Shown: positions 7,151-15,332, counted from the stretch's first letter. The stretch: 18,948 nt of DNA from a bacterium HR41 (GCA_002898855.1 BEIR01000005.1:1-18948), one strand, 5' to 3'. Numbers and translations are program-made. Notes: a model not told the origin generated them from the sequence alone.

Positions 7151-8514
7151 TAGTTGTTGAACGTTCGCCCGATGAAGAGGAGCACGGCCAGCGCCGCAGC
7201 GGTGTAGCCCAGCGTCGCGCCGGCTGAGCGATCGCGCCAGGCGCGGAGGGTCAACCAGGCCGCGAGCGGAAGCCACACCGCCACGAACAACGGCACGAAC
7301 GGGTAATAGTCGCGGCGGTCGCCGATCGCTCCGATCTCGACCAAAATCCCCGCAAGGCCGTAACCGACGATGCGGTAGGTCGCGGCGCCGTAGCCCACCA
7401 CATCGCTCGCAAACGCGCTCGGCGAGGCGACGAAGAACGGCAAGCTCGCCGCCGCAAGCACAGCGACAGCGACCGCGGACCCGCGGGCAAGCGCCCGCCC
7501 GCCCGCTCGCTGCGCGACGATCACCGCCACGAACGGGGCGACGAACAGCGCGAACTGTTTGAAAAGGCCAGCGAGTGCGAGCGCGGCGAGTGCCGACGCC
7601 GCTCGCCCCCGCAGCGCGAGCGCGCAAGCGAGCACCGAAAGCGCCAGCGCGGGCGCGTCGTTCTGGCCGAACCACACCGACCGCACCGCGATCGGATTGG
7701 CGACGAGCAAGACGGCGACGGCGGCGCGGGCCGCCGGCGGTCCGCTCAAACCGAGCGCTGCCGCGCCGGCGGCGAGTGTGGCGAGCAGCACGAAGAGGCG
7801 GTAGTCGTCGAACGGCGTCGGCAGCAAGCGCCAGAGCGCGCCGCTCAAGGCCGAGGCCGGTGGATAGGCGAAGTGGTCGAGGGCCGGCTCGGTGCGCTCG
7901 ATGCGCGGCGATCGGCTGCCGTCGAAGGTGTAGAAGCGTTCGAGCCCCGAGCCGCGCCAGTCGTGACCATACGGGCTTTCGCCGCGCAAAACAAGGTCGC
8001 CCGCCAGCTCGATCTGGTAGGTGGAGTCGTTGGTGTAGAACCACGGGGCGGTCGCCGAGCGCAGCGCCAACTGGATGGCGGTCGCCGGCACTAGCAGCAA
8101 CAGCGCACCTAACGCCCCGACTGCGACCGCTCCTCGCAGCGAACTGCGCCGGCGTGCGAGCGTCGTGACGCCGTAGCCGACCGCGAGCAGCGCAGCGCAC
8201 ATGGCCGCTGCCCGTGGCAGCCCAAGATCGGGGCGGCCGTCGACGAGGCGCGCAAGCCAGGCGAGGGGTCCTGTCGGCCGAACCTCGCTGGGACGGAACG
8301 GCCAGCCGTCGCTGCCGAGCTCGGGAAGGTTGATCGCTGCACACGCGAGCAGCGTTGCCGCCACGGCGAGACCGACGTGGGCGTTTACGCTGACACCGGC
8401 CGGTCGCGGTGGTGTGGCGCCTCGGCCGGAGCAAGCGGCCACTCGGGCGCCAGTCCCACCCGCGGTTTTCGCGAGGGCATTGGCTTCGCTCGCTGGAGCG
8501 TGCTCCCCGGTCAT
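7045..8514 (-). CDS. Polytopic membrane glycosyltransferase, GT87/DUF2029-like (GT-C fold)
   Basis: The protein has 489 residues with about ten hydrophobic spans after a 45-residue polar N-terminus. The large extracytoplasmic loop after the second or third span holds NDSTYQIELAGDLVLRG and SPYGHDW, the Asp-bearing loop typical of lipid-linked-sugar-dependent GT-C enzymes. Later segments, ANPIAVRSVWFGQNDAPAL and LAGLFKQFALFVAPF, match the conserved middle of GT87 mannosyltransferase-like proteins. Such enzymes move a sugar from polyprenyl phosphate to a glycan on the outer face of the membrane. The ATG start overlaps the stop of the upstream ligase-like gene as ATGA, so the two are coupled. It is the last gene of a four-gene operon and overlaps the convergent propeller gene by 106 bp. 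The overlap encodes its Pro/Arg-rich tail and part of its last span. The donor and acceptor are unknown. Confidence 0.84.
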   Translation of the reverse strand: MTGEHAPASEANALAKTAGGTGARVAACSGRGATPPRPAGVSVNAHVGLAVAATLLACAAINLPELGSDGWPFRPSEVRPTGPLAWLARLVDGRPDLGLPRAAAMCAALLAVGYGVTTLARRRSSLRGAVAVGALGALLLLVPATAIQLALRSATAPWFYTNDSTYQIELAGDLVLRGESPYGHDWRGSGLERFYTFDGSRSPRIERTEPALDHFAYPPASALSGALWRLLPTPFDDYRLFVLLATLAAGAAALGLSGPPAARAAVAVLLVANPIAVRSVWFGQNDAPALALSVLACALALRGRAASALAALALAGLFKQFALFVAPFVAVIVAQRAGGRALARGSAVAVAVLAAASLPFFVASPSAFASDVVGYGAATYRIVGYGLAGILVEIGAIGDRRDYYPFVPLFVAVWLPLAAWLTLRAWRDRSAGATLGYTAAALAVLLFIGRTFNNYYLVWPLTFALCALPPLAAERERVPAPPLDRGTSA

Positions 8515-10079
8515 CGCGCCGCTTCGGCTGTCGGGAGCGCAGAGAGCTGGCGCGTCTTCGCACCACGCGCGGCCGGTTCGCCGCTACGCGCGCGCTGACA
8601 GGCCCGCCAGCGGCTCTCTGGATCGGGCCGCGCCAACCACGATGCCGCCAGCGCGGGCAGCACCCAGGTCAGCGGGTCCTCGAGCAAGTTGCTGTAGCCG
8701 AGCGCGTGCACGAACAGGGCGATGAGACAGGCGCCGAGTGCGACCGCGAGCGGCTCGTGGAACCGGCGCAGCTCTGCGAGCGTTCGCCACACACCGACGC
8801 AGGCCCAGGCGAAAAGAGCGAACCCGAGAGCACCGAGCTCGGCGATGACGGCGGCGGGAGCGGTGTGCGCGGCGAAGCTCGCGATCGGTCGGTCGCTGTG
8901 CGCAAGGCGCTTGCTGACGCGCGGTTGGCTGGCGATGCCGACGCCGAACAGCGGACTCTCGCCGGCAGCGTCGAGCGTGCGCTCGAGGCGGCCCAGGCGG
9001 TCGCTCGAGACGCGGTTCACCGACACGCCGTTTGCCACTTGCCAAGCGCCGTAGCCGACCGCGAGCACCGAGGCCGCCAGCGCCGCAGCGGTCGCGGCGA
9101 GCTTGAGCCGATGGCCGCCCAGCGTTACCGCGATTGCACAGGCCGCGGCGATCAGCGCAACCATGCTCGTTTGCGAGAACGAAAACGGCATGCCGATCCA
9201 AAGGAGCGCGGCCAGCGGCCAGGCGTAGCGAGCGCGCAGGCGGCCGAGCGCGACCGCGACGAGGATCACGCACAACGCGAGCACGAGGTGGCGCGCATAG
9301 AGGCTCGGGTCGCCGAACAGCGAGGTGACGCGGAAGAGGTCGGTGTTGGCGTTCGAGAGCGCGAGGTTCGGTGCGTAGAAGAAGAGCTCATGGGTCGCGA
9401 ACTGCCAGATGCCGATGGCGGCGAAGAGCGCGGCCAAGCCAGTGGCGACCCACGCCGTGTGGCGGGGCATGGCGAGCGCCGCTGGAGTGCGCCCGACGAT
9501 GCAGAGAAGCGTCGCAAACGGCAGCGCGAAGAAGAACAGATAGTTGGCGGCCGCTTCGCGGTCCTCGGCCCACAGTAGAGATAGGCACACGAAGGCGAGG
9601 AGGAGGCTCGCTGGACGAGCCAGCGCGCGCGGCAGCGGCGGTGCCCCTCCACTGCGGTAGAGCCGCCAGACGAAGGCGAGAGTCGCGCAGGCGAGGAGCG
9701 TGTAGAGCGGGATCAGGCGGCCGAGTCGACCGTCGCGCGCTGCCGCCACGAACAGCGGGTGTTCGGGGCCGAAGTCGAGCGGCGGTCGCAGCGGCGCGAG
9801 CGCCACCGCCAGTGGTGCGAGCGCTTCCGGCCAGCGCACCAAGATCGCGGCGCCGACGCCGAGCAGCAGGCAAGCGGCGAACGCCGCGACCGCTCCTGTC
9901 GGCGAAACGAGCCGGTCGATAGTGGCCGTGCCGAGCAGCGAAGCACCGAGCGCAACTTCCGCGACAGCAAGAGCCGCCACACCGACCAGCGAGGGCGCGC
10001 GATCGTACGACAGTAGCGCGAGCAGGCAGCCGAGGGCGCCGACGACAGCGCCGAGCTCGGCCAGCACAGGATGCTCCAC
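8511..10079 (-). CDS. O-antigen ligase/polymerase-like membrane protein (Wzy_C family)
   Basis: The protein has 522 residues from GTG at 10079, ten bases after the GT2 stop. An AAGG element 8 nt upstream supports this start. The longer in-frame extension would run into the GT2 gene and does not look like this family. About a dozen hydrophobic spans are visible. The Wzy_C core is recognisable: PFSFSQTSMVALI in the membrane, then a periplasmic-type loop beginning ESPLFGVGIASQPRV with a conserved-type His in AAHTAPAAVIAELGALGF. These proteins join undecaprenyl-linked glycan to an acceptor or polymerise repeat units outside the membrane. In an organism without known LPS, a polymerase or teichoic-acid-like ligase role is more plausible than a true O-antigen ligase; that is inference. 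The C-terminal tail is basic and cytosolic. It is co-translated with the GT87-like gene. Confidence 0.83.
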   Translation of the reverse strand: MEHPVLAELGAVVGALGCLLALLSYDRAPSLVGVAALAVAEVALGASLLGTATIDRLVSPTGAVAAFAACLLLGVGAAILVRWPEALAPLAVALAPLRPPLDFGPEHPLFVAAARDGRLGRLIPLYTLLACATLAFVWRLYRSGGAPPLPRALARPASLLLAFVCLSLLWAEDREAAANYLFFFALPFATLLCIVGRTPAALAMPRHTAWVATGLAALFAAIGIWQFATHELFFYAPNLALSNANTDLFRVTSLFGDPSLYARHLVLALCVILVAVALGRLRARYAWPLAALLWIGMPFSFSQTSMVALIAAACAIAVTLGGHRLKLAATAAALAASVLAVGYGAWQVANGVSVNRVSSDRLGRLERTLDAAGESPLFGVGIASQPRVSKRLAHSDRPIASFAAHTAPAAVIAELGALGFALFAWACVGVWRTLAELRRFHEPLAVALGACLIALFVHALGYSNLLEDPLTWVLPALAASWLARPDPESRWRACQRARSGEPAARGAKTRQLSALPTAEAAR

Positions 10080-10087
10080 GCTGCGGA

Positions 10088-10091
10088 CCTT
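10088..10091 (-). promoter_or_regulatory. Ribosome binding site deciding the ligase-like gene start
   Basis: AAGG on the minus strand lies 8 nt before the GTG at 10079 and overlaps the TAA stop of the upstream GT2 gene. It favours the 522-residue product over the longer ORF that begins inside GT2. Confidence 0.5.
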
Positions 10092-11121
10092 ACCCGTCGG
10101 CAGCCGCCGCGCGGCTGCGGTTGAACGCCGCTGCCGCTTCGCGCAGACCCTCGCCCCGCCCTCCCAAGAGCTGCTGCCAGGCGTGCAACCGCCAGCGACG
10201 CGTGTCGTCGCCCCGACGCAAGCAAGCAACGAGCAAACGAACGCAGTAGAACCACGTCCACGCCGCACGCCACAGCGCGCGCGTCAACGGCCCGTGGTGC
10301 TTGCGCATGTACAAGGACCGTCCGCGGTGGAACTCGACTATCCGTCGCCGCATCGCGTGCGGGTCGGTCGAGAGCTGGTCGTGGTGAACGCAGCGCGCCC
10401 GCGGCACGAAGAGGATGCGCCAGCCTGCGTCGCGTAACCGCTTCTGGAAGTCGGTCTCGTCGGAGTAGACGAAGAACTCGCGGTCGAGGAAGCCGATCTC
10501 GGCCGCCGCCCGGCGGCGCACAAGCAGCGCGGACGACTGGCACCACCCGACCTCGCGCACCCGGTTGCCTTTGCTCTGCACGGCGAGTCGCTGTAACCCG
10601 CAGACGGCGGCGAGCGCCCACAGCACCCCGGGTAACCGCCAGGCGCACGCCTGCGGGGTCCCGTCGGGCGCGACGAGTTGCGCGCCGGCGGCGGCGGCGC
10701 GCGGGTCGGCTTCGAGGGCGGCGACGAGCGCAGCGGCGGCACCGGGCAGAAGCTCGGAGTCCTCGTTGAGGAGCAGGCAGTAGCGGCCGCGGGCGCTTGC
10801 CAGGAGCTGCGAATCGTTTTCTGCTTTGCCCCTGCGCTTGTCGAGCGCGATCACGGATACGCCGGGGAATCGCTCACTCAGCATCGCCACCGATCCGTCG
10901 GTGGATGCGTTGTCGAGAACGATCACTTCGTGCGTGAGCTCGCGCGGGTGGGTGCGCTCGATCGCTGCGAGGCAGGCGGCGAGCAGCTCCCGCCCGTTCG
11001 TGTTCACCACGCAGTACGAGAGGTCGACAGCTTCCCGGCGATCGACGCCCGCGGCTGACGTGTCTGCGTGCCGGGCACTGCCGTCGTCGGGTCGGGGGCT
11101 GCGATCGTCTTGCGAGATCAC
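10090..11121 (-). CDS. GT2-family glycosyltransferase (WbbL/rhamnosyltransferase-like)
   Basis: The protein has 343 residues, from a GTG with a good AGGGGA ribosome site 4 nt upstream. The first 32 residues are polar and outside the fold. The GT-A domain then shows VVNTNGRELLAACL (38-51), VIVLDNASTDGS (66-77), which is the nucleotide-binding segment, and LLLNEDSELLPGA (116-128) at the metal-site position. GWCQSSALLVRR (192-203) and YSDETDFQKRLRDAGW (219-234) supply the acceptor-side acidic motif. The metal-site triplet reads Asn-Glu-Asp where many GT2 enzymes have DxD; related WbbL-type enzymes also vary here. A hydrophobic amphipathic stretch near 281-298 may attach it to the membrane. It is predicted to be an inverting, cytosolic-face enzyme extending a lipid-linked oligosaccharide. 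It sits second in the operon, 14 bp after the WbuB-like gene. Confidence 0.9.
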   Translation of the reverse strand: MISQDDRSPRPDDGSARHADTSAAGVDRREAVDLSYCVVNTNGRELLAACLAAIERTHPRELTHEVIVLDNASTDGSVAMLSERFPGVSVIALDKRRGKAENDSQLLASARGRYCLLLNEDSELLPGAAAALVAALEADPRAAAAGAQLVAPDGTPQACAWRLPGVLWALAAVCGLQRLAVQSKGNRVREVGWCQSSALLVRRRAAAEIGFLDREFFVYSDETDFQKRLRDAGWRILFVPRARCVHHDQLSTDPHAMRRRIVEFHRGRSLYMRKHHGPLTRALWRAAWTWFYCVRLLVACLRRGDDTRRWRLHAWQQLLGGRGEGLREAAAAFNRSRAAAADG

Positions 11122-11125
11122 GGTG

Positions 11126-11131
11126 TCCCCT
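11126..11131 (-). promoter_or_regulatory. Strong ribosome binding site of the GT2 gene
   Basis: AGGGGA on the minus strand ends 4 nt before the GTG at 11121 and lies just after the TGA of the upstream GT4 gene. It fixes the GT2 start and is one of the few clear Shine-Dalgarno sequences in the window. Confidence 0.6.
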
Positions 11132-11135
11132 GCTG

Positions 11136-12389
11136 TCAGGCGACCCGCTCTGGCGCGCGCGAGCGCGGGTCGGCGGCGCGGCCGCTGCGGGCGAGCGCTT
11201 CCAGCACGTCGAGCACGCGCGCGGCGAGCAAGTCGCGCGAGAACTCGCGCTCGGCGAGGGCGCGAGCGTTGCGCCCAAGCCGCTCGCGCAGGAGCGGGTC
11301 GTCGCGCAGGCGAACGAGCGCGTTCGCGAGCGCGTCGCCGTCGTCAGGAGGTACGAAGACGCCGGCCTCGTTGCGCTCCACCAGCTCGGCGAGCCAGCCG
11401 GGAGTGTTGACGATCACCGGCTTGCCGGCTGCAAGCGCGTCGAAGAACTTGTTCGGCGAGCCTTTCCAGAGGGCGGGCAGCGCCTTGAAGATCACGAGCA
11501 AGGCGTCGGCGGCAGCCGCAACCTGAGCCGCTTCGGCTCGCGGCACCGGTCCGCAGAAGCGCACGTTCGCGAGCCCGGCCTCGGCCGCTGCCGCCTCGAG
11601 CGCCGGTCGCCGCGCGCCGTCGCCGCAGAGAACGATCGTCACGTCGCGAACCCCGCGCCGCTCGAGCTCGCGCGCGGCGGCGATCACCTGTGTCAAGTCG
11701 TTGGCAGCGCCCATCGTCCCGAGGTAGGCGCACACGAAGCGGTTGGCGAGGTCGTGGCGCCGCCGCCACTCCCAACCATCCCGATCGGGGCGGAACAGTT
11801 CGAGATCGCTCGCGTTCGGTACGAGCGTGATCCGCTCGCGGTCGGCGCCAGCCTGCACCATGCCGTCGCGGATTCCCGGCGAGAGCGCGATCAAGGCGTC
11901 GGCGGCGCGATAGACGCGACGCTCGGCCAGGCGCGCCGCCGAGCGCAGCAGCGGGTTGCGCAGGGCGCCCATCTGGATCGGTGCTTCCGGCCAAAGATCG
12001 CGCACCTCGAAAGCGAGGGGCACGCCGAAACGGCGAGTGGCGGCGATCGCCGGACCGGCCATCGTCAACGGCGGCGAGGTCGCATAGACGACGTCCGGGC
12101 GCGGCTGGGCGAGCACGACCCGGCGAGCAGCGCGGGCGAAGCGCGCAAACGCCACCATGCGCCGGCGGTAGGGTAGGTTCGTCGCCGCCACGTAGTTGGC
12201 GTAGCCGGCACGCACCGGAACCACGTCGATACCGTCCACGCTGTAGGGCTGTTCGTCCGGTCGGCGCGCGGCGGTTACCATCGTCACCTCGTGGCCACGC
12301 GCGACGAAGCGGCGCGCGAACTCGTAGGAGCGCGTCCCACCGACGTCCTGGCGCGTGGCGAAGAACTGATGGAGATAGAGGATCCGCAC
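11136..12389 (-). CDS. GT4-family glycosyltransferase, WbuB-like
   Basis: The protein has 417 residues, from the GTG that places VRILYLHQFF at the N-terminus. The 56 in-frame residues upstream are Arg-rich, unlike the family, and overlap the divergent gene. The family signatures are LYLHQFFATRQDVGGTRSYE (4-23), a V-x-Y-A-T-S-P-P-L strand near 101-108, FEVRDLWPEAPIQMG (127-141), and a C-terminal GT-B half with YLGTMGAANDL and SPNKFFDALAAGKPVIV. DLWPE followed by xxxxMG is characteristic of the WbuB group, which transfers FucNAc-type sugars in O-antigen assembly. A 6-deoxy-HexNAc donor would fit the 4,6-dehydratase at the left edge, but that pairing is inference. It is first in the four-gene minus-strand operon and divergent from the phosphoglycosyl transferase gene. 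The 117 bp between them show no clear promoter motif. Confidence 0.9.
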   Translation of the reverse strand: MRILYLHQFFATRQDVGGTRSYEFARRFVARGHEVTMVTAARRPDEQPYSVDGIDVVPVRAGYANYVAATNLPYRRRMVAFARFARAARRVVLAQPRPDVVYATSPPLTMAGPAIAATRRFGVPLAFEVRDLWPEAPIQMGALRNPLLRSAARLAERRVYRAADALIALSPGIRDGMVQAGADRERITLVPNASDLELFRPDRDGWEWRRRHDLANRFVCAYLGTMGAANDLTQVIAAARELERRGVRDVTIVLCGDGARRPALEAAAAEAGLANVRFCGPVPRAEAAQVAAAADALLVIFKALPALWKGSPNKFFDALAAGKPVIVNTPGWLAELVERNEAGVFVPPDDGDALANALVRLRDDPLLRERLGRNARALAEREFSRDLLAARVLDVLEALARSGRAADPRSRAPERVA

Positions 12390-12506
12390 GGGACCGGCGG
12401 CAACGGTAGCGCCTCGACAGGGGCCGCGCAGGCCAACGCCGACACGCGCGCCGCAGCCGATCGGGCAGGCGCAGCAGCGAAGGGGCCGGAAGGTGGTGCG
12501 GCGTCG

Positions 12507-13154
12507 ATGGCGTTGCCCATCACCGAAGCGATCCCGCCGGTGCCGACCGTGGCGCACGGTCGTGCGACGCGCCTGCTCGACGTGACGTTGGCGAGTCTCG
12601 CGCTCGTGATGGCGGCGCCGCTACTCGCTGTGGCGGCACTCGCGATCAAGCTGACCTGGCCTGGGCCGGTCTTCTACCGGCAGCGACGGGTCTGACGGGG
12701 CGGGCGTGTCTTCGAGCTCCTCAAGTTGCGGACGATGGTCGTCGGGGCCGAGCATCTGGGCGCTGGGATCTACGTCACGGCCGACGACCCCCGCATCACC
12801 CCGGTCGGCCGCTGGCTGCGACGGTGGTCGATCGACGAGCTGCCCAACTTGGTGAACGTCATCCGCGGTGAGATGGCGATCGTCGGACCGCGGCCGACGG
12901 TGCCCGCCCAGGTCGCGCGCTACACCGAGCGCCAGTTGCGTAGGTTGGCGGTCAAGCCGGGCATCACGGGTTGGGCGCAGATCCACGGGCGCACCGAGCT
13001 GCCCTGGCCCGAGCGGATCGAGCTCGACCTTTGGTACGTCGAGCACCGCAGCCTCTTGCTCGATCTGAAGATCATCCTCCGCACCTTCGGGTTGCTCGTC
13101 ACCGGCCGCGGTCTCTACAGCAGCGACCTCCACCAGGGTTTCGGGCCGGAGTGA
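12507..13154 (+). pseudogene. Bacterial sugar transferase (monotopic phosphoglycosyl transferase) with an in-frame TGA
   Basis: The frame encodes 215 positions from ATG 12507 with one TGA, at 12693-12695 (position 63). Before it come the membrane helix LLDVTLASLALVMAAPLLAVAALAI and GPVFYRQRRV. After it, in the same frame, come RGGRVFELLKLRTM, the catalytic Asp110-Glu111 in SIDELPNLVNVI, AIVGPRP, KPGITGWAQIHGR and DLWYVEHRS. This is the full sugar-transferase domain, in order and at normal length. Family members read R-V-G-R-x-G at the break, so the TGA replaces a Gly codon (GGA to TGA fits). Intact relatives load the first sugar-phosphate onto undecaprenyl phosphate and so start glycan assembly. 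The rest shows no decay. It may be a recent nonsense mutation, a sequence error, or read-through; TGA followed by C is a leaky context. TGA is a stop in nearby genes, so a changed code is unlikely. Confidence 0.88.
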
Positions 13155-13155
13155 G

Positions 13156-13208
13156 CCAGGCCGGCCGCTCTCTACCCCGGCCAGGACGAACATGCCGTCT
13201 TCGGCGTG
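13156..13208 (+). terminator. Two hairpins just after the sugar transferase stop
   Basis: An imperfect stem (CCAGGCCGG at 13156-13164 with CCGGCCAGG at 13177-13185, one A-A mismatch) starts just after the TGA at 13152-13154. A 7-bp stem follows, CATGCCG and CGGCGTG around a TCTT loop (13191-13208). No T-run follows either one. They are plausible terminators of the plus-strand gene, but only structural evidence supports them. Confidence 0.35.
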
Positions 13209-13224
13209 CGCTCGGCTCTGCCGC

Positions 13225-13244
13225 CCCGCCGGTCAACCGGCGGG
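13225..13244. terminator. Hairpin at the 3' end of the amidase gene
   Basis: A perfect 9-bp inverted repeat, CCCGCCGGT and ACCGGCGGG with a 2-nt centre, straddles the amidase stop codon, which sits in the loop. It lies between converging genes and could act on both strands. It lacks a T-run, so intrinsic termination is not certain. Confidence 0.4.
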
Positions 13245-15332
13245 CGCTAGCGTGCCGCCGCCTCCGCCGCGCACGACCGTGAGCGTCGTAAGCGGCGTGC
13301 GCGTCCAGGCGAGCCCGGCCGCTGACGCCGAGACATAAAGGACGTAGCGACCGCTGCGCCTAGGCGCGCGCAGGGCGACCGCGAAGCGCCCGCGCCGCGA
13401 GGTCCGTAGCGCGAGCACTGTGAGCCGCACTCTGCGGCTCCCGCGCGCCTCCAAGAGCACCAAACGCGGCCGCACCGAGGTCGGTGCGATCGAGCCGCGC
13501 AGGCGCAACACGGTGCCCGGGTAGAGCACGCGGGAGCGTGGCAACGCCACCGTGAGCCGCGCGCGCACGCGCAGAGCGATCGGCGTCGTCGGTCCGACGC
13601 CCTCGCCGTTAGCGAGGCTGGCGCGCGCGCGCACGGTCAGGCTCCGTGTCGCTCGCCAGCTTGCGCGCCAGGAACCGTCGCTTGCCGTCACCGCCCGTGC
13701 CAGCGCTCGCCAGCGTGAGCCGCGGCGATACTCGACGACGACACGCGCCTGCCCGATCCCCGTGCCGTTTGTAGTGGCGAGGCGTCCGGTCACCGTCGCC
13801 GTGCGTCCGAAGGCAAGCGGAGAGCGCGGGCGGTCGAGCGTGAGGGTGGGCTGTGCGGCGACCTGTGTCGGGTCGGGCACGATGCGCCCGACCAGCTCGC
13901 GCAGCCTGGCGAGTTGCGCGTCGAGAGCGTCGCCCGGACAGCTCGTCTTGTCGAGGTCGCGATGCCCGGTGATGCGTTCGACGGTGACGGGTGTGCCGGC
14001 GGGGTAGCGGTTCTCCGACCCACCTGCCGAGGTCAAAGTCACGCTGCCGAACGTAGGCGCGCCGTGCAGCGGCAGTTTCCAGCGGATGAGGGCAGCGGTC
14101 GCGCGCAGCGCAGCGTCGGTTTGGGGCGTCGTCGTGAAGGTGCCGAGCTGGGCGATCCCGGTCGTTTGCGAGTTGTAGCCCTGGGCGTGAGCGCCGACGA
14201 CAGCCTTGTCGATCCCGCCCGCACGCCCTTCGTAGATGCGTCCGTAGCGGTCGACGAGGAAGTTGTAACCGATGTCGTTCCACTTGTTGGAGTTGACGTG
14301 GTACTGGCAGATCGCCAGCACGACATCCGGCGCCTCGGTGCGTGAGTAATCGTTAAGCGAGACCGTGTGGTGGATGACCGCGCCTTTGACGGTGCCGTAC
14401 TCGGGCGGCTTGCGCGGCTTGCATTCGTCGCGCGCCCACTCTTCACGGGGCACGATCTGCGGTTGCGCGTCGGCGTGGGCGGTGCCCCCCGAGAACAGCC
14501 GTCCGACCGCTGCCACCGCTGCGCCTGCCCGTTTGACCACCGCCGACGCCAGAGCAGCGATACCGCGCGAGCGAACGACTACGAGGTGGAGGCGCGCGGC
14601 GCGCAGCGGGCGATCCGTGCTCACTTGCACAGCGTCAGCGCCACCCACCCATACGGGAAGCGAGTGCTGCGTGTTCCTCACCACCTCGCTTGCCTGCGGA
14701 TCGGGCCCCTCCGACTCTTCCGCGTCGACCCGTGCCCAACGCGTCCACCCCCGCTCGCCAAGGCGGGCTCGCAACCACACCGCGCGCGGGCGACCCTGCC
14801 AACGCACACCCACAAGGTCGACACGTTCGCCGGTAGGGAGGGGATCGGAGGCGAAGCGCTGGGGCGGCGGCGCCGGTTCCCGCCGAGCGGCGTCGTGGTC
14901 TTCCTGGCCGCTGAGGGTGCGCGTCGCGGCGGTGCGCTCGAGCGCGAGACGGAGCGAGTAGTCGCGCGCCCGCTTCGCGCCAGCGACTTCCCTCCGGTCC
15001 TCGCCGTCGAGGTGTAGGTGCCGCGACGCAGCCGCGTGCGCGGCGCGGTCGTTGGGCTCGTCACCGGGAGCGCGCTTGGCTTGCCCGGTGGCGGGCAGCG
15101 CTCGCGTGCTCACGGGGAGCTCGAAATCGTGCACGCGACCACGGCCGGCGAGAACGAGTGCGGCTACCGCGGCAACCGCGAAGGCGGCAGCGGTCACGGC
15201 TGCGAGCATGCGCCGTGAGATCGAACGCCGCGCGAGCGCCGCTGCGCGTGCTCCGAGCGACCGAAGCGGCGCACCGGGTCCCGATCGCAGCGGCGCACGA
15301 GGGCCGGTTTGGGGCGGCGGTTTCTCGCGCAC
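13233..15332 (-). CDS. Zinc-type peptidoglycan recognition protein / N-acetylmuramoyl-L-alanine amidase, membrane-anchored
   Basis: From GTG 15332 the protein has 699 residues. The start is uncertain: in-frame TTG 15389, GTG 15371 and ATG 15209 are alternatives. A signal anchor lies at about 42-63. A 220-residue region follows with no recognised domain, apart from a segment near 170-255 resembling the beta-rich stretch often placed before PGRP domains. The amidase domain spans about 291-484. It has the zinc ligands His in GAVIHHTVS (about 321), His in ITGHRDLD (about 457) and Cys in SCPGDALD (about 465), plus DIGYNFLVDRYGRIYEGR. These are the T7-lysozyme/PGRP residues needed to cut the bond between N-acetylmuramate and L-Ala. 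About 200 residues follow, containing two Ig-like beta repeats (TVTGRL and LRLRGSI openings), probably for wall attachment or spacing. It acts outside the membrane, in cell-wall turnover. It is third in a minus-strand row with DUF3105 and the hydrolase. Confidence 0.87.
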   Translation of the reverse strand: MREKPPPQTGPRAPLRSGPGAPLRSLGARAAALARRSISRRMLAAVTAAAFAVAAVAALVLAGRGRVHDFELPVSTRALPATGQAKRAPGDEPNDRAAHAAASRHLHLDGEDRREVAGAKRARDYSLRLALERTAATRTLSGQEDHDAARREPAPPPQRFASDPLPTGERVDLVGVRWQGRPRAVWLRARLGERGWTRWARVDAEESEGPDPQASEVVRNTQHSLPVWVGGADAVQVSTDRPLRAARLHLVVVRSRGIAALASAVVKRAGAAVAAVGRLFSGGTAHADAQPQIVPREEWARDECKPRKPPEYGTVKGAVIHHTVSLNDYSRTEAPDVVLAICQYHVNSNKWNDIGYNFLVDRYGRIYEGRAGGIDKAVVGAHAQGYNSQTTGIAQLGTFTTTPQTDAALRATAALIRWKLPLHGAPTFGSVTLTSAGGSENRYPAGTPVTVERITGHRDLDKTSCPGDALDAQLARLRELVGRIVPDPTQVAAQPTLTLDRPRSPLAFGRTATVTGRLATTNGTGIGQARVVVEYRRGSRWRALARAVTASDGSWRASWRATRSLTVRARASLANGEGVGPTTPIALRVRARLTVALPRSRVLYPGTVLRLRGSIAPTSVRPRLVLLEARGSRRVRLTVLALRTSRRGRFAVALRAPRRSGRYVLYVSASAAGLAWTRTPLTTLTVVRGGGGGTLAPAG

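Noticed and set aside
10080..10268. N-terminal extension of the ligase-like protein
   Set aside because: It overlaps the GT2 coding region in another frame and is unlike the family. The GTG at 10079 has an upstream AAGG.
12369..12506. Earlier ATG start of the sugar transferase at 12369
   Set aside because: It would add 46 low-complexity residues and overlap the start of the divergent GT4 gene. ATG 12507 gives the usual length, although the longer form is not fully excluded.
12390..12557. N-terminal extension of the WbuB-like enzyme
   Set aside because: The residues are Arg-rich and overlap the divergent sugar transferase start. VRILYLHQFF is the family N-terminus.
12693..12695. TGA read as Gly by an altered genetic code, or as selenocysteine
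   Set aside because: TGA ends several intact genes in the window (WbuB-like GT4, nucS, amidase), so it is a stop here. No selenocysteine would be expected at this non-catalytic Gly position, and no insertion-element structure was evident.
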